A stretch of 64,000 bases of DNA, taken from Pseudomonas vanderleydeniana (GTDB taxonomy: Bacteria; Pseudomonadota; Gammaproteobacteria; Pseudomonadales; Pseudomonadaceae). How positions within the stretch are numbered: the first letter of the stretch is position 1; each line of letters starts with the position of its first letter. Where the stretch lies: positions 2,158,001 to 2,222,000 of the forward strand of contig NZ_CP077093.1 in the NCBI RefSeq assembly GCF_014268755.2. Direction: 5' to 3'. Position numbers and translations under genes: made by a program. Below, piece after piece: positions 1-9,550 of the stretch. The notes beneath the pieces were generated by a model that ran no database searches, had not been told where the DNA came from, and saw nothing but the letters and a program-made list of their open reading frames with translations.

Positions 1-1617
1 ATCACCGGTGTTATCGTTGATATCGATTACCAAGCTCGTTGGGTAACTGTCCACGCTGGTCTGAAGTCTGAAGCTCTGATCCCGCTGGAACAGTTCTACA
101 CCGATGCTGGCGAACTGAACATCAACGTCGGTGACGAAGTTCACGTGGCGCTGGATTCGGTTGAAGATGGCTTTGGTGAAACCAAGCTGTCCCGTGAAAA
201 AGCCAAGCGCGCTGAATGCTGGATCGTTCTGGAAGCAGCCTTCGCAGCCGAGGAAGTGGTCAAGGGCGTTATCAACGGTAAGGTTAAGGGCGGCTTCACT
301 GTCGACGTTAACGGCATCCGTGCGTTCCTGCCAGGTTCCCTGGTTGACGTCCGTCCAGTGCGCGACACCACGCACCTGGAAGGCAAAGAGCTCGAGTTCA
401 AGGTCATCAAGCTCGACCAGAAACGCAACAACGTTGTCGTTTCCCGCCGCAGCGTCCTGGAAGCCGAGAACTCCGCCGAGCGTGAAGCTCTGCTGGAATC
501 CCTGCAGGAAGGTCAGCAGGTCAAGGGTATCGTCAAGAACCTCACCGACTACGGTGCATTCGTTGATCTGGGCGGCGTCGATGGCCTGCTGCACATCACC
601 GACATGGCCTGGAAGCGCATCAAGCATCCATCGGAAATCGTCAACGTTGGCGACGAGATCGATGTCAAGGTTCTGAAGTACGATCGCGAGCGCAATCGTG
701 TTTCCCTGGGCCTGAAGCAACTGGGCGAAGACCCATGGGTTGCTATCAAGGCTCGCTACCCAGAAAGCACCCGCGTGACCGCGCGTGTTACCAACCTGAC
801 CGACTACGGCTGCTTCGCTGAGCTGGAAGAAGGCGTTGAAGGCCTGGTACACGTTTCGGAAATGGACTGGACCAACAAGAACATCCATCCTTCGAAAGTT
901 GTACAAGTCGGCGACGAAGTGGAAGTCATGGTTCTGGACATCGACGAAGAGCGTCGTCGTATCTCCCTGGGCATCAAGCAGTGCAAGTCGAACCCATGGG
1001 AAGACTTCTCTGGACAGTTCAACAAGGGCGACAAGATCTCCGGTACCATCAAGTCGATCACCGATTTCGGTATCTTCATCGGTCTGGACGGCGGCATCGA
1101 CGGCCTGGTTCACCTGTCGGACATCTCCTGGAACGAAGTCGGCGAAGAAGCCGTACGTCGCTTCAAGAAGGGCGACGAGCTGGACACCGTCATCCTGTCG
1201 GTTGACCCAGAGCGTGAGCGCATCTCCCTGGGCATCAAGCAGCTGGAAAGCGATCCGTTCTCCGAGTACGTCTCGGTCAACGACAAAGGCGCTGTTGTCA
1301 AAGGCACTGTGAAAGAAGTTGACGCCAAAGGCGCCATCATCGTTCTGGCCGACGATATCGAAGCGACTCTGAAAGCCTCCGAAATCAGCCGTGACCGCGT
1401 TGAAGACGCGCGTAACGTCCTGAAAGAAGGCGAAGAAGTAGAAGCCAAGATCATCAGCGTTGATCGTAAGAGCCGCGTAATCCAGCTCTCGATCAAGTCG
1501 AAAGACGTTGAAGACGAGAAAGAAGCCATCCAGAGCCTGAAAGCCGCTCCGGAAGGTGAAGCAGCTGACACCACCATGGCTGCTCTGCTGCGTCAAGCAA
1601 TGGCCAAGCAGAACTGA
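1..1617 (+). CDS. rpsA: 30S ribosomal protein S1 (5' end outside window)
   Basis: Ribosomal protein S1 binds mRNA on the 30S subunit and helps start translation of structured messages. The reading frame is open from base 1 and gives 538 residues; family length in Pseudomonas is about 560, so roughly the first 23 residues lie before the window. Successive S1 (OB-fold) repeats are visible, each with a 'GxVxxxxxxGxFV' type core followed by 'GLVHxS' or 'GLLHIT' (for example near residues 180-200, 265-285 and 350-370). The gene ends just before a strong intrinsic terminator. Its codon use is that of a highly expressed gene. Identification is certain. Confidence 0.98.
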   Translation: MTGVIVDIDYQARWVTVHAGLKSEALIPLEQFYTDAGELNINVGDEVHVALDSVEDGFGETKLSREKAKRAECWIVLEAAFAAEEVVKGVINGKVKGGFTVDVNGIRAFLPGSLVDVRPVRDTTHLEGKELEFKVIKLDQKRNNVVVSRRSVLEAENSAEREALLESLQEGQQVKGIVKNLTDYGAFVDLGGVDGLLHITDMAWKRIKHPSEIVNVGDEIDVKVLKYDRERNRVSLGLKQLGEDPWVAIKARYPESTRVTARVTNLTDYGCFAELEEGVEGLVHVSEMDWTNKNIHPSKVVQVGDEVEVMVLDIDEERRRISLGIKQCKSNPWEDFSGQFNKGDKISGTIKSITDFGIFIGLDGGIDGLVHLSDISWNEVGEEAVRRFKKGDELDTVILSVDPERERISLGIKQLESDPFSEYVSVNDKGAVVKGTVKEVDAKGAIIVLADDIEATLKASEISRDRVEDARNVLKEGEEVEAKIISVDRKSRVIQLSIKSKDVEDEKEAIQSLKAAPEGEAADTTMAALLRQAMAKQN

Positions 1618-1640
1618 GTTCTGTCTGACTGTTGAAAGAA

Positions 1641-1665
1641 AGGGCGACTTCGGTCGCCCTTTTTT
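1641..1665 (+). terminator. Intrinsic terminator of rpsA
   Basis: A perfect 8-bp stem (AGGGCGAC / GTCGCCCT) with a TTCG tetraloop is followed directly by a run of T. It lies 24 bases after the rpsA stop codon. Confidence 0.93.
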
Positions 1666-1810
1666 GTGCCTGAAATTTGCCTGTATCAGTAGCGAAACAA
1701 AATTGGCCTTGCAGCTGTCATATTTGGAAGTGTAAAGATGTAGCTGTCTGAGGCGGTCGTTGTTCGTTGTCAGAGGCTTTTCTCAGGGTGTTGCCTTGAT
1801 AAGGAAGTGA

Positions 1811-2101
1811 ATGAGCAAGCTCATGGCTGTAATCCTCTTGGCATTGCTTGCCGGGTGCGCCACCAATGCCAAGACTCACGTCAGGCATGGGGTGAGTGGT
1901 ATCGAGATCGATTGTTCAGGGCTCGGTTCCGGCTGGGAAAAGTGCTACAAGCGTGCGGCTCGGGAGTGCAAGGCTCAGGGCTACAAGGTCGTTACCAAAT
2001 CCAGTGACGCCAAGGATGATGACGACAATTATCTGTTTGGCTGGAACCCGGCGGGCTCCGTTACCCGAACCATGCTGGTTATCTGCAACCAGCCACAATA
2101 A
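1811..2101 (+). CDS. Small predicted lipoprotein
   Basis: This encodes 96 residues. The N-terminus is a lipoprotein signal peptide: charged MSK, a hydrophobic stretch, and a lipobox LAGC with the acylated Cys at about residue 16. The mature part is short and charged, with a DDDD stretch near residue 70 and three further cysteines. The start at 1811 has an AAGGAA ribosome binding site a few bases upstream. It stands alone between rpsA and ihfB and is probably anchored in the outer membrane, since there is no Asp at position +2. I do not recognise a named family and assign no function. Confidence 0.8.
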   Translation: MSKLMAVILLALLAGCATNAKTHVRHGVSGIEIDCSGLGSGWEKCYKRAARECKAQGYKVVTKSSDAKDDDDNYLFGWNPAGSVTRTMLVICNQPQ

Positions 2102-2223
2102 GCCCTTGAGCCTCGACGCATCTTGTATGCAGATAAGTCAATGGGTGGGCTGTTCAAAACCATCCAGCCGTGCTACAACCTTCGAAATGCTTTTCCTAGC
2201 TGCTTGAAAAAGAAGGGAAAAAT

Positions 2224-2511
2224 ATGACGAAGTCGGAGTTGATCGAACGAATTGTCACCCATCAGGGCCTGCTCTCGTCCAAGGATGTGGAGCTGGCCAT
2301 CAAGACCATGCTCGAGCAGATGTCCCAGTGCCTGGCGACCGGAGATCGGATCGAGATTCGTGGATTCGGTAGCTTTTCCCTGCATTACCGTGCGCCAAGG
2401 GTGGGGCGTAACCCGAAGACCGGTCAGTCGGTGAGCCTGGATGGTAAATTTGTGCCGCATTTCAAGCCGGGGAAGGAGCTGCGGGATCGGGTCAATGAGG
2501 AGGATGAGTGA
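2224..2511 (+). CDS. ihfB: Integration host factor subunit beta
   Basis: IHF-beta pairs with IHF-alpha to bind and sharply bend DNA, acting in transcription, replication and recombination. The 95-residue product has the HU/IHF fold order: N-terminal helices (TKSELIERI), the [12 protein letters not shown] strand, and the DNA-inserting arm with RVGRNPKTG around residue 60. Length is normal. A GAAGGG ribosome binding site precedes the ATG. Position between rpsA and the O-antigen locus is the usual one in Pseudomonas, where the adjacent gene is wzz. Confidence 0.97.
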   Translation: MTKSELIERIVTHQGLLSSKDVELAIKTMLEQMSQCLATGDRIEIRGFGSFSLHYRAPRVGRNPKTGQSVSLDGKFVPHFKPGKELRDRVNEEDE

Positions 2512-2560
2512 TACAGGTGCGGTAAGCCAGTCTTTCATATTACACAAATCTTAAGAGTGC

Positions 2561-2587
2561 AAGCCGTGATATGCGGCTTTCGTCGTT
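2561..2587 (+). terminator. Possible weak terminator after ihfB
   Basis: A short stem AAGCCG / CGGCTT with a 7-base loop is followed by a T-rich stretch interrupted by a few C and G. It sits 50 bases after ihfB. The stem is only 6 bp, so termination may be partial. Confidence 0.45.
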
Positions 2588-2618
2588 TTTGTTTTTTGAC
2601 TTTTATTGGACGAAATAG

Positions 2619-3473
2619 ATGAGCCGTGCAGGATATTTTGAGGAGATGGGGTTCGCTAATTTGGTGGTTGTTATAATTAAAAGATGGTGGTTGGTTCTGC
2701 CGGTTTTTATATTATTCTCGTCTATTTCTGCATATTATGCAAAGAGGCTTCCGGAGATATATGAAGTTAAGTTTGGTGTAGTGCCTCCTTCGGTTCGAGA
2801 TGTCGCCGATCTTAATTATGGTCGGCTGGGTGTTAGTGGTTTAAAAAGCTATGAAGTGAGGCTAGTTTATAAAGCTTTTGTCGTTGGGCTTCATTCTGCA
2901 GAGGTTTTACGCGATTTTCAATCTGCTTGGAATGCAATGAAGAGTGCAAATGCGAACTCTCAGAAACGTACTGTTCTGAGTGATAGGATAAACATCTACG
3001 TGCCTGCAGTTGCGGATGCTGACGGGCGTTACACAATTTTGGTTCGTGGGGCAGATCCAGATTTGGTGGCCGAGCATGCAAGTGCATACATGAAATTTGT
3101 TGGCGATCTTGCCCGACGAGAGATGATTGCGGGAGCTCAGCATGAGCTTGACCAGGTTCGTGATGCTATGGCTGCTTTGTTGAGTCTGCCAGTGGTCGAG
3201 AAGAATTCCGCAGATGGTGGCGCACGCATACCCGGTGATAATAGTGCTGCTAGTATTGAGTTGCAGCGATATTATCAGTTCTACAAAAATGCAAAAATTG
3301 ATGGATCAAAAGTAGCTGTTTATAGAATAGAAGGTGAAATTCCCTCTCAAGGACGATTTGTTGGGCCCAATAGAGTATTAATTTTATTTTTTGGGGCTTT
3401 CTTTGGCTTGATATTTGGTTGCTGTCTGGCGGTGGGTGTTCATGCTATTGCTGGGCGATCTGGAGTGCGTTGA
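2619..3473 (+). CDS. wzz: Wzz-type O-antigen chain length regulator (short)
   Basis: Wzz proteins sit in the inner membrane as polysaccharide co-polymerases and set the modal length of O-antigen made by Wzy. The 284-residue product has the family layout: a short cytoplasmic N-terminus, TM1 at about residues 22-42, a periplasmic domain, and a C-terminal TM2 at about 252-275. It is shorter than the usual 320-370 residues, mainly because the central helical, coiled-coil-prone part is short. Codon use is AT-rich, like the cluster that follows and unlike ihfB. Position directly after ihfB supports the call. The sequence is divergent, so modal length cannot be inferred. Confidence 0.72.
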   Translation: MSRAGYFEEMGFANLVVVIIKRWWLVLPVFILFSSISAYYAKRLPEIYEVKFGVVPPSVRDVADLNYGRLGVSGLKSYEVRLVYKAFVVGLHSAEVLRDFQSAWNAMKSANANSQKRTVLSDRINIYVPAVADADGRYTILVRGADPDLVAEHASAYMKFVGDLARREMIAGAQHELDQVRDAMAALLSLPVVEKNSADGGARIPGDNSAASIELQRYYQFYKNAKIDGSKVAVYRIEGEIPSQGRFVGPNRVLILFFGAFFGLIFGCCLAVGVHAIAGRSGVR

Positions 3474-3956
3474 TCGTAATCCATATATAGTGTCGATGCC
3501 TTGCTTTTGATAATTTTCAGTGATTTTACTTGCTTGATTCTTGTCTTTGCTATATAGGGCTGTTTTAAAATTGGAAGCAGGCTCCATTGCCTTATCCTTT
3601 CATGGGCTTGCTTGCGCTGATTCCAAGCATGTGTTTGGGGGCTAGATGAGCTCATGCAGGCGTTTTGTGCTGTTTGGGGTATTCCGGGTACAATGCATCC
3701 ATATGTCAAATTTTGGGGTTATGTTGTGATTACGAATACATTGTACGATTTATCTTGACAAGATCTTGGGTTTCTGGTTGGTGTCTGGGCTCTCTAGGTG
3801 CTTTGATGATAAGGCGCGCATGGTGGCCTTTGTAGTGGTTTTTTAGCGCCGCTTTCTGCTATGTGTGGATGCGCGGAGACGGAATGCAAGCTAGTCCCAA
3901 TCTGTATTGTTAATGATTATCCGAGTCAATTGAACCCTATTTAAAACGGTTAAAAA
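3474..3956 (+). other. Non-coding AT-rich gap between wzz and wecB
   Basis: There is no convincing gene in these 483 bases. The short open frames lack ribosome binding sites and resemble no family I know. I searched for a JUMPstart/ops element (GGCGGTAG core), which would be expected before an O-antigen operon in enterics, and did not find one. A TTGACA hexamer occurs at 3755-3760 but has no matching -10 element at 16-18 bases. The promoter of the wecB operon is presumably here but cannot be placed. Confidence 0.6.
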
Positions 3957-5087
3957 ATGTCGCTTAAAGTACTTTCTGTTTTTGGAACTAGGCCCGAAGC
4001 AATCAAGATGGCGCCACTTGCGTTGGCACTTGCCGAGGATGGCCGTTTCGAGTCGAAAGTGTGCGTGACGGCTCAACATAGAGAAATGCTTGACCAGGTG
4101 TTGGATCTATTTGATTTGATACCGGACTTTGATTTGAACGTGATGCGGCCAGGGCAGGATCTCAACGGGCTGAGCTCTTCGATCATGCAAGGGTTGAGCG
4201 CTGTGTTTGCCGAGTTTAAACCTGATATCGTACTTGTCCACGGGGATACCACAACAACCTGTGTGGCAACTCTGGCGTCTTATTACCATCAGATACCTGT
4301 GGCGCACGTTGAGGCGGGCCTCAGGACTGGAAATATCTACTCTCCCTGGCCGGAGGAGGGTAACCGAAAGGTGACAGGTGCCTTGGCATCACTGCATTTT
4401 GCTCCGACGCAAACCTCACAAATTAACCTGCTCAAGGAAAACATTGATCCGCGCTGCGTTCACATTACAGGTAATACGGTGATCGACGCTCTGCTCAAGG
4501 TTGTCGAAAAACTCACTACTTCTCAGCCTCTGAAGGCTGAGCTAGATGAGCAATTCTCATTTATCGACATGACGAAGCAGCTTGTTCTAGTTACCGGGCA
4601 TCGTCGAGAGAGTTTTGGCGGTGGATTTGAGCGTATCTGTCAGGCTTTGGTTGATACAGCTCACGAGTTTCCTGAAGTAGAAATTGTATACCCCGTTCAC
4701 CTTAATCCGAATGTCAGGGAACCTATCAATCGGCTGCTTTCTGGTATTAAGAATATCCATCTGATTGAACCCTTGGACTATCTGCCATTTGTTTATCTAA
4801 TGAGCCGCTCAATGATTATTCTGACTGACTCGGGTGGCATTCAGGAAGAAGCACCTTCGCTTGGGAAACCTGTGTTGGTAATGCGTGAAACTACTGAACG
4901 CCCGGAAGCGGTGGCAGCTGGCACTGTTAGGCTCGTTGGAACTGAAAGGCAAGCTATTTTCGACAATTTGAAATTGCTACTAACTGAGCCAGAGGCTTAT
5001 GAAAAAATGAGCTTTGCTCATAATCCCTATGGTGACGGGCGTGCGAGTCAGCGAATTATCGAGGTGCTGGCGGCTTATAAAAAATAA
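3957..5087 (+). CDS. wecB: UDP-N-acetylglucosamine 2-epimerase (non-hydrolysing)
   Basis: This enzyme interconverts UDP-GlcNAc and UDP-ManNAc in the cytoplasm, the first step toward UDP-ManNAcA. The 376-residue length is typical. Family signatures are clear: [12 protein letters not shown] at residues 9-20, VHGDTTTT at 94-101, HVEAGLRTG at 117-125, [10 protein letters not shown] at 214-223, and [15 protein letters not shown] at 291-305 where UDP binds. It is followed by wecC 47 bases later, which makes a two-step supply module. The start has only a weak ribosome binding site, but the N-terminal motif fixes it well. Confidence 0.95.
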   Translation: MSLKVLSVFGTRPEAIKMAPLALALAEDGRFESKVCVTAQHREMLDQVLDLFDLIPDFDLNVMRPGQDLNGLSSSIMQGLSAVFAEFKPDIVLVHGDTTTTCVATLASYYHQIPVAHVEAGLRTGNIYSPWPEEGNRKVTGALASLHFAPTQTSQINLLKENIDPRCVHITGNTVIDALLKVVEKLTTSQPLKAELDEQFSFIDMTKQLVLVTGHRRESFGGGFERICQALVDTAHEFPEVEIVYPVHLNPNVREPINRLLSGIKNIHLIEPLDYLPFVYLMSRSMIILTDSGGIQEEAPSLGKPVLVMRETTERPEAVAAGTVRLVGTERQAIFDNLKLLLTEPEAYEKMSFAHNPYGDGRASQRIIEVLAAYKK

Positions 5088-5134
5088 AGTGATCTAAGTG
5101 TAATTGGTAGTTTATTCGGTTTGAGGTGGTCGAG

Positions 5135-6397
5135 ATGTTTAATTCAGTTTCAGTTGTGGGGTTAGGATACATTGGTCTGCCTACTGCCGCCGTTTTTGCG
5201 TCAAGAAAAATCAAAGTGATCGGCGTGGATGTGAATGGTAGTGCTGTAGATATCATCAATCAGGGACGTATCCACATTGTAGAACCCGATTTGGACATTG
5301 TTGTTCATGCTGCTGTGACAGAAGGCTTTTTACGCGCAACTTTGGTTCCTGAACCTGCAGATGCATTTCTGATTGCTGTGCCGACGCCTTTCAAAGATGG
5401 GTATGAGCCGGACTTGTCCTATATTGAGTCTGCCTGTCGAGCGATAGCTCCGGTATTGAAGGTGGGAGATCTGGTTATTCTTGAATCAACTTCACCTGTC
5501 GGTGCTACTGAGCAAATGGCCAAGTGGCTCGCAGAAATTCGCCCTGATTTGAGTTTTCCGCAGGAGCTTGGTGAAAAATCCGATATCCGAATTGCATACT
5601 GTCCAGAACGTGTATTGCCAGGCCATGTATTGCAAGAGCTGGTGCAAAATGATCGTGTGATTGGTGGTCTGACCACGAAGTGCTCCGAGCGAGCGGCAGC
5701 GTTGTATAAGTTGTTTGTACTTGGAGAATGCATAATTACAAATGCACGCACTGCAGAAATGTGTAAACTGACGGAAAATAGTTTCCGGGACGTGAACATC
5801 GCTTTCGCAAATGAGCTGTCTATCATCTGCGATAAGTTGGATATCAGTGTCTGGGAGTTGATTCGTCTTGCCAATCGCCACCCGCGAGTCAGCGTGCTTC
5901 AGCCTGGTCCAGGTGTTGGTGGTCATTGTATTGCTGTGGATCCCTGGTTCATTGTGAGCAAGACTCCTGAGCACGCTCGTTTGATTCGCTGTGCACGGGA
6001 AGTCAACGATTCGAAACCAGAGTGGGTCATCAATAAGGTTAAACTCCTTGTCGCCGATTATCTTCTGTCCAATCCGGAGAAGAGCGCCAAGGAGGTCACG
6101 ATAGCTGCCTTTGGTTTGGCGTTTAAGCCTGATATCGATGATCTGCGTGAAAGCCCAGCACTAGAAATCACGCAGCGTATCGCGCGTGAGTGTCCAGGGC
6201 GATTAATCGCTGTTGAGCCTAATATATTAGAATTGCCGGAATCCCTAGATAAACGAGTTGAGCTCGAGTCGATAGATTTTGCCTTGGAGCGAGCAAATAT
6301 TGTTCTGCTATTGGTTGATCACAAAGTCTTTAAGGGAATAGATAAAGCGCGTCTTGGGCAAGTTAAGATGATCGACACGCGAGGGATATGGGGTTGA
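5135..6397 (+). CDS. wecC: UDP-N-acetyl-D-mannosamine dehydrogenase
   Basis: This NAD-dependent dehydrogenase oxidises UDP-ManNAc twice at C6 to UDP-ManNAcA. The 420 residues show the N-terminal Rossmann motif GLGYIGLP at residues 9-16, VPTPF near 83, PERVLPG near 158, the Lys of CKLTEN (about 211) and the catalytic Cys in GVGGHCIAVDPW (about 265). An upstream in-frame GTG at 5126 exists, but ATG 5135 is preferred: GAGGTGG lies 5 bases before it and the Rossmann fold then starts at the usual distance. It works with WecB. A role on another UDP-HexNAc is possible but less likely. Confidence 0.93.
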   Translation: MFNSVSVVGLGYIGLPTAAVFASRKIKVIGVDVNGSAVDIINQGRIHIVEPDLDIVVHAAVTEGFLRATLVPEPADAFLIAVPTPFKDGYEPDLSYIESACRAIAPVLKVGDLVILESTSPVGATEQMAKWLAEIRPDLSFPQELGEKSDIRIAYCPERVLPGHVLQELVQNDRVIGGLTTKCSERAAALYKLFVLGECIITNARTAEMCKLTENSFRDVNIAFANELSIICDKLDISVWELIRLANRHPRVSVLQPGPGVGGHCIAVDPWFIVSKTPEHARLIRCAREVNDSKPEWVINKVKLLVADYLLSNPEKSAKEVTIAAFGLAFKPDIDDLRESPALEITQRIARECPGRLIAVEPNILELPESLDKRVELESIDFALERANIVLLLVDHKVFKGIDKARLGQVKMIDTRGIWG

Positions 6398-6466
6398 GTT
6401 AGTAGAAGTTGGAAAGAGCGAAGCTGTGCATGAATATAGGCATGTTAAGTGATTTGAGAGGCAAGA

Positions 6467-7738
6467 TTGTTGCGTAAAGATTTAAAAAACATTGCATCTT
6501 TGGCCTGTATTCAGGGGTCTAATGCAGTCTTGCCTATATTCATTTTTCCTTACATGTTGCACTTGTTTGGAGCCGAGAAGTACGCGAGTCTTGCTGTTTC
6601 GGAGGCAATTTCACTGATTATATTGACGGTTGTTCTCTATAGTTTTGAGGTGAATGGAATTTCTCGAGTGGTCAATGCATGCTCTAGTGGCGGTGTGGTT
6701 GCGGCATCTGATATATATTGTGAAGTGTTTTTCTCACGCATGATTATTTGGTCAGTATGTTTGCTAGTTGTCTTGGTTGCGGGGATTTTTTTGCAGGTTC
6801 AGTTTTTTTTGGCACTGTTGGCCTGGATGCTGGTGCCGTTAGCCTATATTTTTCAGTCGACTTACTTTTATCAGGCAATTGAAAGTAATATGCCGGTGGC
6901 AGTATTTACATTGCTTAGCCGCTTGGTCTGCCTTATCGGGGTTTTTCTACTATCTAAGCCGGAAATGCCGATATATATGTTGCCGTTGATCGTCGGGGGG
7001 TGTTATCTGATTGGTGGCATAGCGTCTGCTATCTACTTGAAGATTATTCTTGGTTTAGAGTATCGAGCGGTTACTTTTGGGCGTCTATTGCAGTGCTTGT
7101 TAGATGGTAAGGAAATATTTTTTGGCAATGCATCGGTTGTATTGTTTCGGGATTCAAATCTTCTGATTTTAAATCTGTTGTCTATAAATCCGATAGCCCT
7201 GAGTGCCTATTCGGTAGTTGAGAAATTTATTAAGGCGTTTCAGGCGTTGATTCGTCCGCTTAATCAATTTTTCTATACTAGATCTATTAAGGTTCTTGGT
7301 GAAAAAAAAACACCGGATATGGTGGTTTTTTTTAAGATTATGAGGCTGACCTGGGTTCAGCTGTTGGCGCTTCTATTGGCGTTGGTGACGTTTCTGTTGG
7401 TTTGGTGGTTTTTTGAAGATGATATTAGTTTTATTGCCTCATATCCAGAGAAGCAGCTTATGGCTCATATGTTTTTAGTTATGGTTGTCGGGGTATTTTT
7501 TGGTGTCGCTAATTTTATGCTTGGAACAGCGGGCCTAAATAATTTAGGGGCGAGAAGATATTTTGCAAGTAGTCTTATTCTGACTGGTTGTGTCACGGTC
7601 ACAGCATGTGTGGTGTTGGCGAATTATTATGAGGTTTATGGCGCAGTTGTCAGCTTTGTAATGGGTGAAATAATTCTGTTTTGCTTGATTTTAAAGAAAT
7701 ACTTGCAGTCATGGGGTGGTAGGTCGGTGAAATCCTGA
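6467..7738 (+). CDS. wzx: Wzx-like O-antigen flippase
   Basis: The product (423 residues) is a polytopic inner membrane protein with about 12 predicted membrane spans and the basic loops typical of MATE/PST-type flippases that move lipid-linked O units to the periplasm. It starts at a TTG codon: GAGAGGC lies 5 bases upstream, and both in-frame-looking ATG codons upstream (6430, 6442) are in other frames. Its place in the cluster, and the absence of any other flippase, make Wzx the best call. Sequence in this family is very divergent, so the substrate cannot be read. Confidence 0.8.
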   Translation: MLRKDLKNIASLACIQGSNAVLPIFIFPYMLHLFGAEKYASLAVSEAISLIILTVVLYSFEVNGISRVVNACSSGGVVAASDIYCEVFFSRMIIWSVCLLVVLVAGIFLQVQFFLALLAWMLVPLAYIFQSTYFYQAIESNMPVAVFTLLSRLVCLIGVFLLSKPEMPIYMLPLIVGGCYLIGGIASAIYLKIILGLEYRAVTFGRLLQCLLDGKEIFFGNASVVLFRDSNLLILNLLSINPIALSAYSVVEKFIKAFQALIRPLNQFFYTRSIKVLGEKKTPDMVVFFKIMRLTWVQLLALLLALVTFLLVWWFFEDDISFIASYPEKQLMAHMFLVMVVGVFFGVANFMLGTAGLNNLGARRYFASSLILTGCVTVTACVVLANYYEVYGAVVSFVMGEIILFCLILKKYLQSWGGRSVKS

Positions 7739-7805
7739 GCTGGTTGTCAGTGGTTCGTAATTTTTAAAATATGTGTATATTTAAAGTTTGGGTTTCGGAG
7801 TCGGT

Positions 7806-8945
7806 ATGAGTAAAAGAACTTATCAAGTCTGTAGTAATTGTGTAATGGATACGACTGATGAAAATATTGTTTTCGACGAAAATGGGGTGTGCGACCATTG
7901 TAATGGCTATTATCGCGATGTGCAGCCGCACTGGGACACTGGTCCGGAGGGGCGTCAGCGGCTGGTTGGCGTTTTCGAGGATATTAAGGCCAAGAGTAAA
8001 GGGAAACCATTTGACTGCATAATGGGCATGAGTGGCGGGTTGGATAGTTCGTACTTGCTGCATATCGCTGTCAGGGAATTTGGTTTGCGCCCGTTGGTGT
8101 TTCATGTTGACGGTGGATGGAACTCCCAATTAGCAGTTCATAATATTGAAGTTATTGTGGAGAAGCTGGGGCTTGATCTGTATACGGAAGTTATAAACTG
8201 GGAGGAGATGAAGGACTTCCAGCGTGCATTCTTCAAGGCTTCCGTGCCTCATATTGATATTCCTCAGGATCATGCATTTATTGCAACGCTTTATCATTTT
8301 GCCAATAAACATGGTATTAAGTATATCCTTAATGGCGGAAATTACTCGACTGAATGTGTCCGTAATCCATTGGAGTGGATGTATTATGGTACAGATATGT
8401 GGCAGCTTAAGGATATCCACAATAAATTTGGCGAGCGGCCATTGGTAGACTATCCATTAAGCAGTATCTGGTTTCATAAGGTCTATTTGCGCTTCCTTAA
8501 GGGGGTGAAAGTGGTTAAGCCTTTGAATTATGTGCCATATATTCGCTCGGAAGCGGTTGAAATCTTATCGAGGGAGTACGGTTGGAAATCATATCCACGA
8601 AAGCATGATGAGTCGCGATTCACTAAATTTTATGAAGGCTACTGGCTGCCCACAAAATTTGGCTATGACACTCGTAAGGTTCAATATTCTAGCTTGATCC
8701 TCACTGGGCAAATGACTCGTAACGAAGCTCTGGAGAAATTGCAGGAACCATCCTACGATCCTGAAACTATTGAGCAAGATTTCGAATATATTGCGAATAA
8801 ACTTGATATGTCGGTAGAAGAGCTAAAGGTGTTGATGGAACTACCAAACAAGTCGTACCGTGATTATAAGTCGCAGCGTTATTTATTTGACCTTGGTGCG
8901 AAAGCCATGCAGATGTTGGGTATGGAGAGGGCGGTCAAAAGATGA
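7806..8945 (+). CDS. wbpG: N-acetyl sugar amidotransferase, WbpG type
   Basis: WbpG-family proteins are ATP pyrophosphatases that use ammonia from HisH2 to turn an acetamido group of a nucleotide sugar into an acetamidino group. The 379 residues contain two CxxC pairs near the N-terminus (Cys at about 9, 12, 29 and 32, likely zinc) and the PP-loop SGGLDSS at 76-82. The frame is open further upstream, but ATG 7806 has CGGAG six bases before it and matches the usual start. The stop overlaps the hisH2 start (ATGA). In P. aeruginosa WbpG, HisH2 and HisF2 act together on a 2-acetamido mannuronic acid sugar; here UDP-ManNAcA from WecBC is the likely target. Confidence 0.88.
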   Translation: MSKRTYQVCSNCVMDTTDENIVFDENGVCDHCNGYYRDVQPHWDTGPEGRQRLVGVFEDIKAKSKGKPFDCIMGMSGGLDSSYLLHIAVREFGLRPLVFHVDGGWNSQLAVHNIEVIVEKLGLDLYTEVINWEEMKDFQRAFFKASVPHIDIPQDHAFIATLYHFANKHGIKYILNGGNYSTECVRNPLEWMYYGTDMWQLKDIHNKFGERPLVDYPLSSIWFHKVYLRFLKGVKVVKPLNYVPYIRSEAVEILSREYGWKSYPRKHDESRFTKFYEGYWLPTKFGYDTRKVQYSSLILTGQMTRNEALEKLQEPSYDPETIEQDFEYIANKLDMSVEELKVLMELPNKSYRDYKSQRYLFDLGAKAMQMLGMERAVKR

Positions 8946-9550
8946 TTACCATTGTCGATTATGGTGTTGGTAATATTTTGTCGTTTGTTAATCTGTATAA
9001 GCGGCTAAATATCGAATGCCGTGTGGCAACCTCAGCTCAGCAGTTAGCGGGATCACGTAGGCTGATCCTACCTGGTGTGGGATCTTTTGATCACGCGATG
9101 AAAAGTCTTCAACGCTCGGGAATGCGCGGGCACCTTGATGAGTTGGTAATGGCTCGGAATATTCCCGTACTTGGCATATGTGTGGGTATGCAGATGCTGG
9201 CAAATTCCAGTGATGAAGGTGAGCTTCCTGGGTTGGGCTGGGTGCCAGGAATAGTCAGAAAGTTTGATATCTCAACTGTTGGGAGGCTGCCTCATATGGG
9301 GTGGAATGATATTACTCCTAATCGTGCATCAGGGCTTTTCAGAGATATATCAGAATTACCAAGATATTATTTTCTTCACTCTTATTATTTTGAGTGTATT
9401 CATCCTGAGCACGCTCTGGCAACCTCGTTGTATGGTGCTGAATTTACCTGTGCTGTTAATGTTGGAGCTGTCTACGGAGTTCAGTTTCATCCAGAAAAAA
9501 GCCATCATTTTGGTATGGACCTTTTGAAAAATTTTTCGGAGCTGTCTTAA
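8942..9550 (+). CDS. hisH2: Glutaminase subunit HisH2 (amidotransferase)
   Basis: This is a class I glutamine amidotransferase related to the histidine enzyme HisH. It hydrolyses glutamine and passes ammonia to a partner. The full triad is visible: Cys80 in GICVGMQM, His183 and Glu185 in QFHPEKS. Length (202) is normal. It overlaps wbpG by 4 bases and hisF2 by 1 base (TAATG), which implies translational coupling and a complex. The context in an O-antigen operon, without other his genes, argues for sugar amidination and against histidine synthesis. Confidence 0.9.
   Translation: MITIVDYGVGNILSFVNLYKRLNIECRVATSAQQLAGSRRLILPGVGSFDHAMKSLQRSGMRGHLDELVMARNIPVLGICVGMQMLANSSDEGELPGLGWVPGIVRKFDISTVGRLPHMGWNDITPNRASGLFRDISELPRYYFLHSYYFECIHPEHALATSLYGAEFTCAVNVGAVYGVQFHPEKSHHFGMDLLKNFSELS

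Noticed and set aside
3474-3956. JUMPstart/ops element before the O-antigen operon
   Set aside because: No GGCGGTAG core or related sequence could be found on the forward strand.
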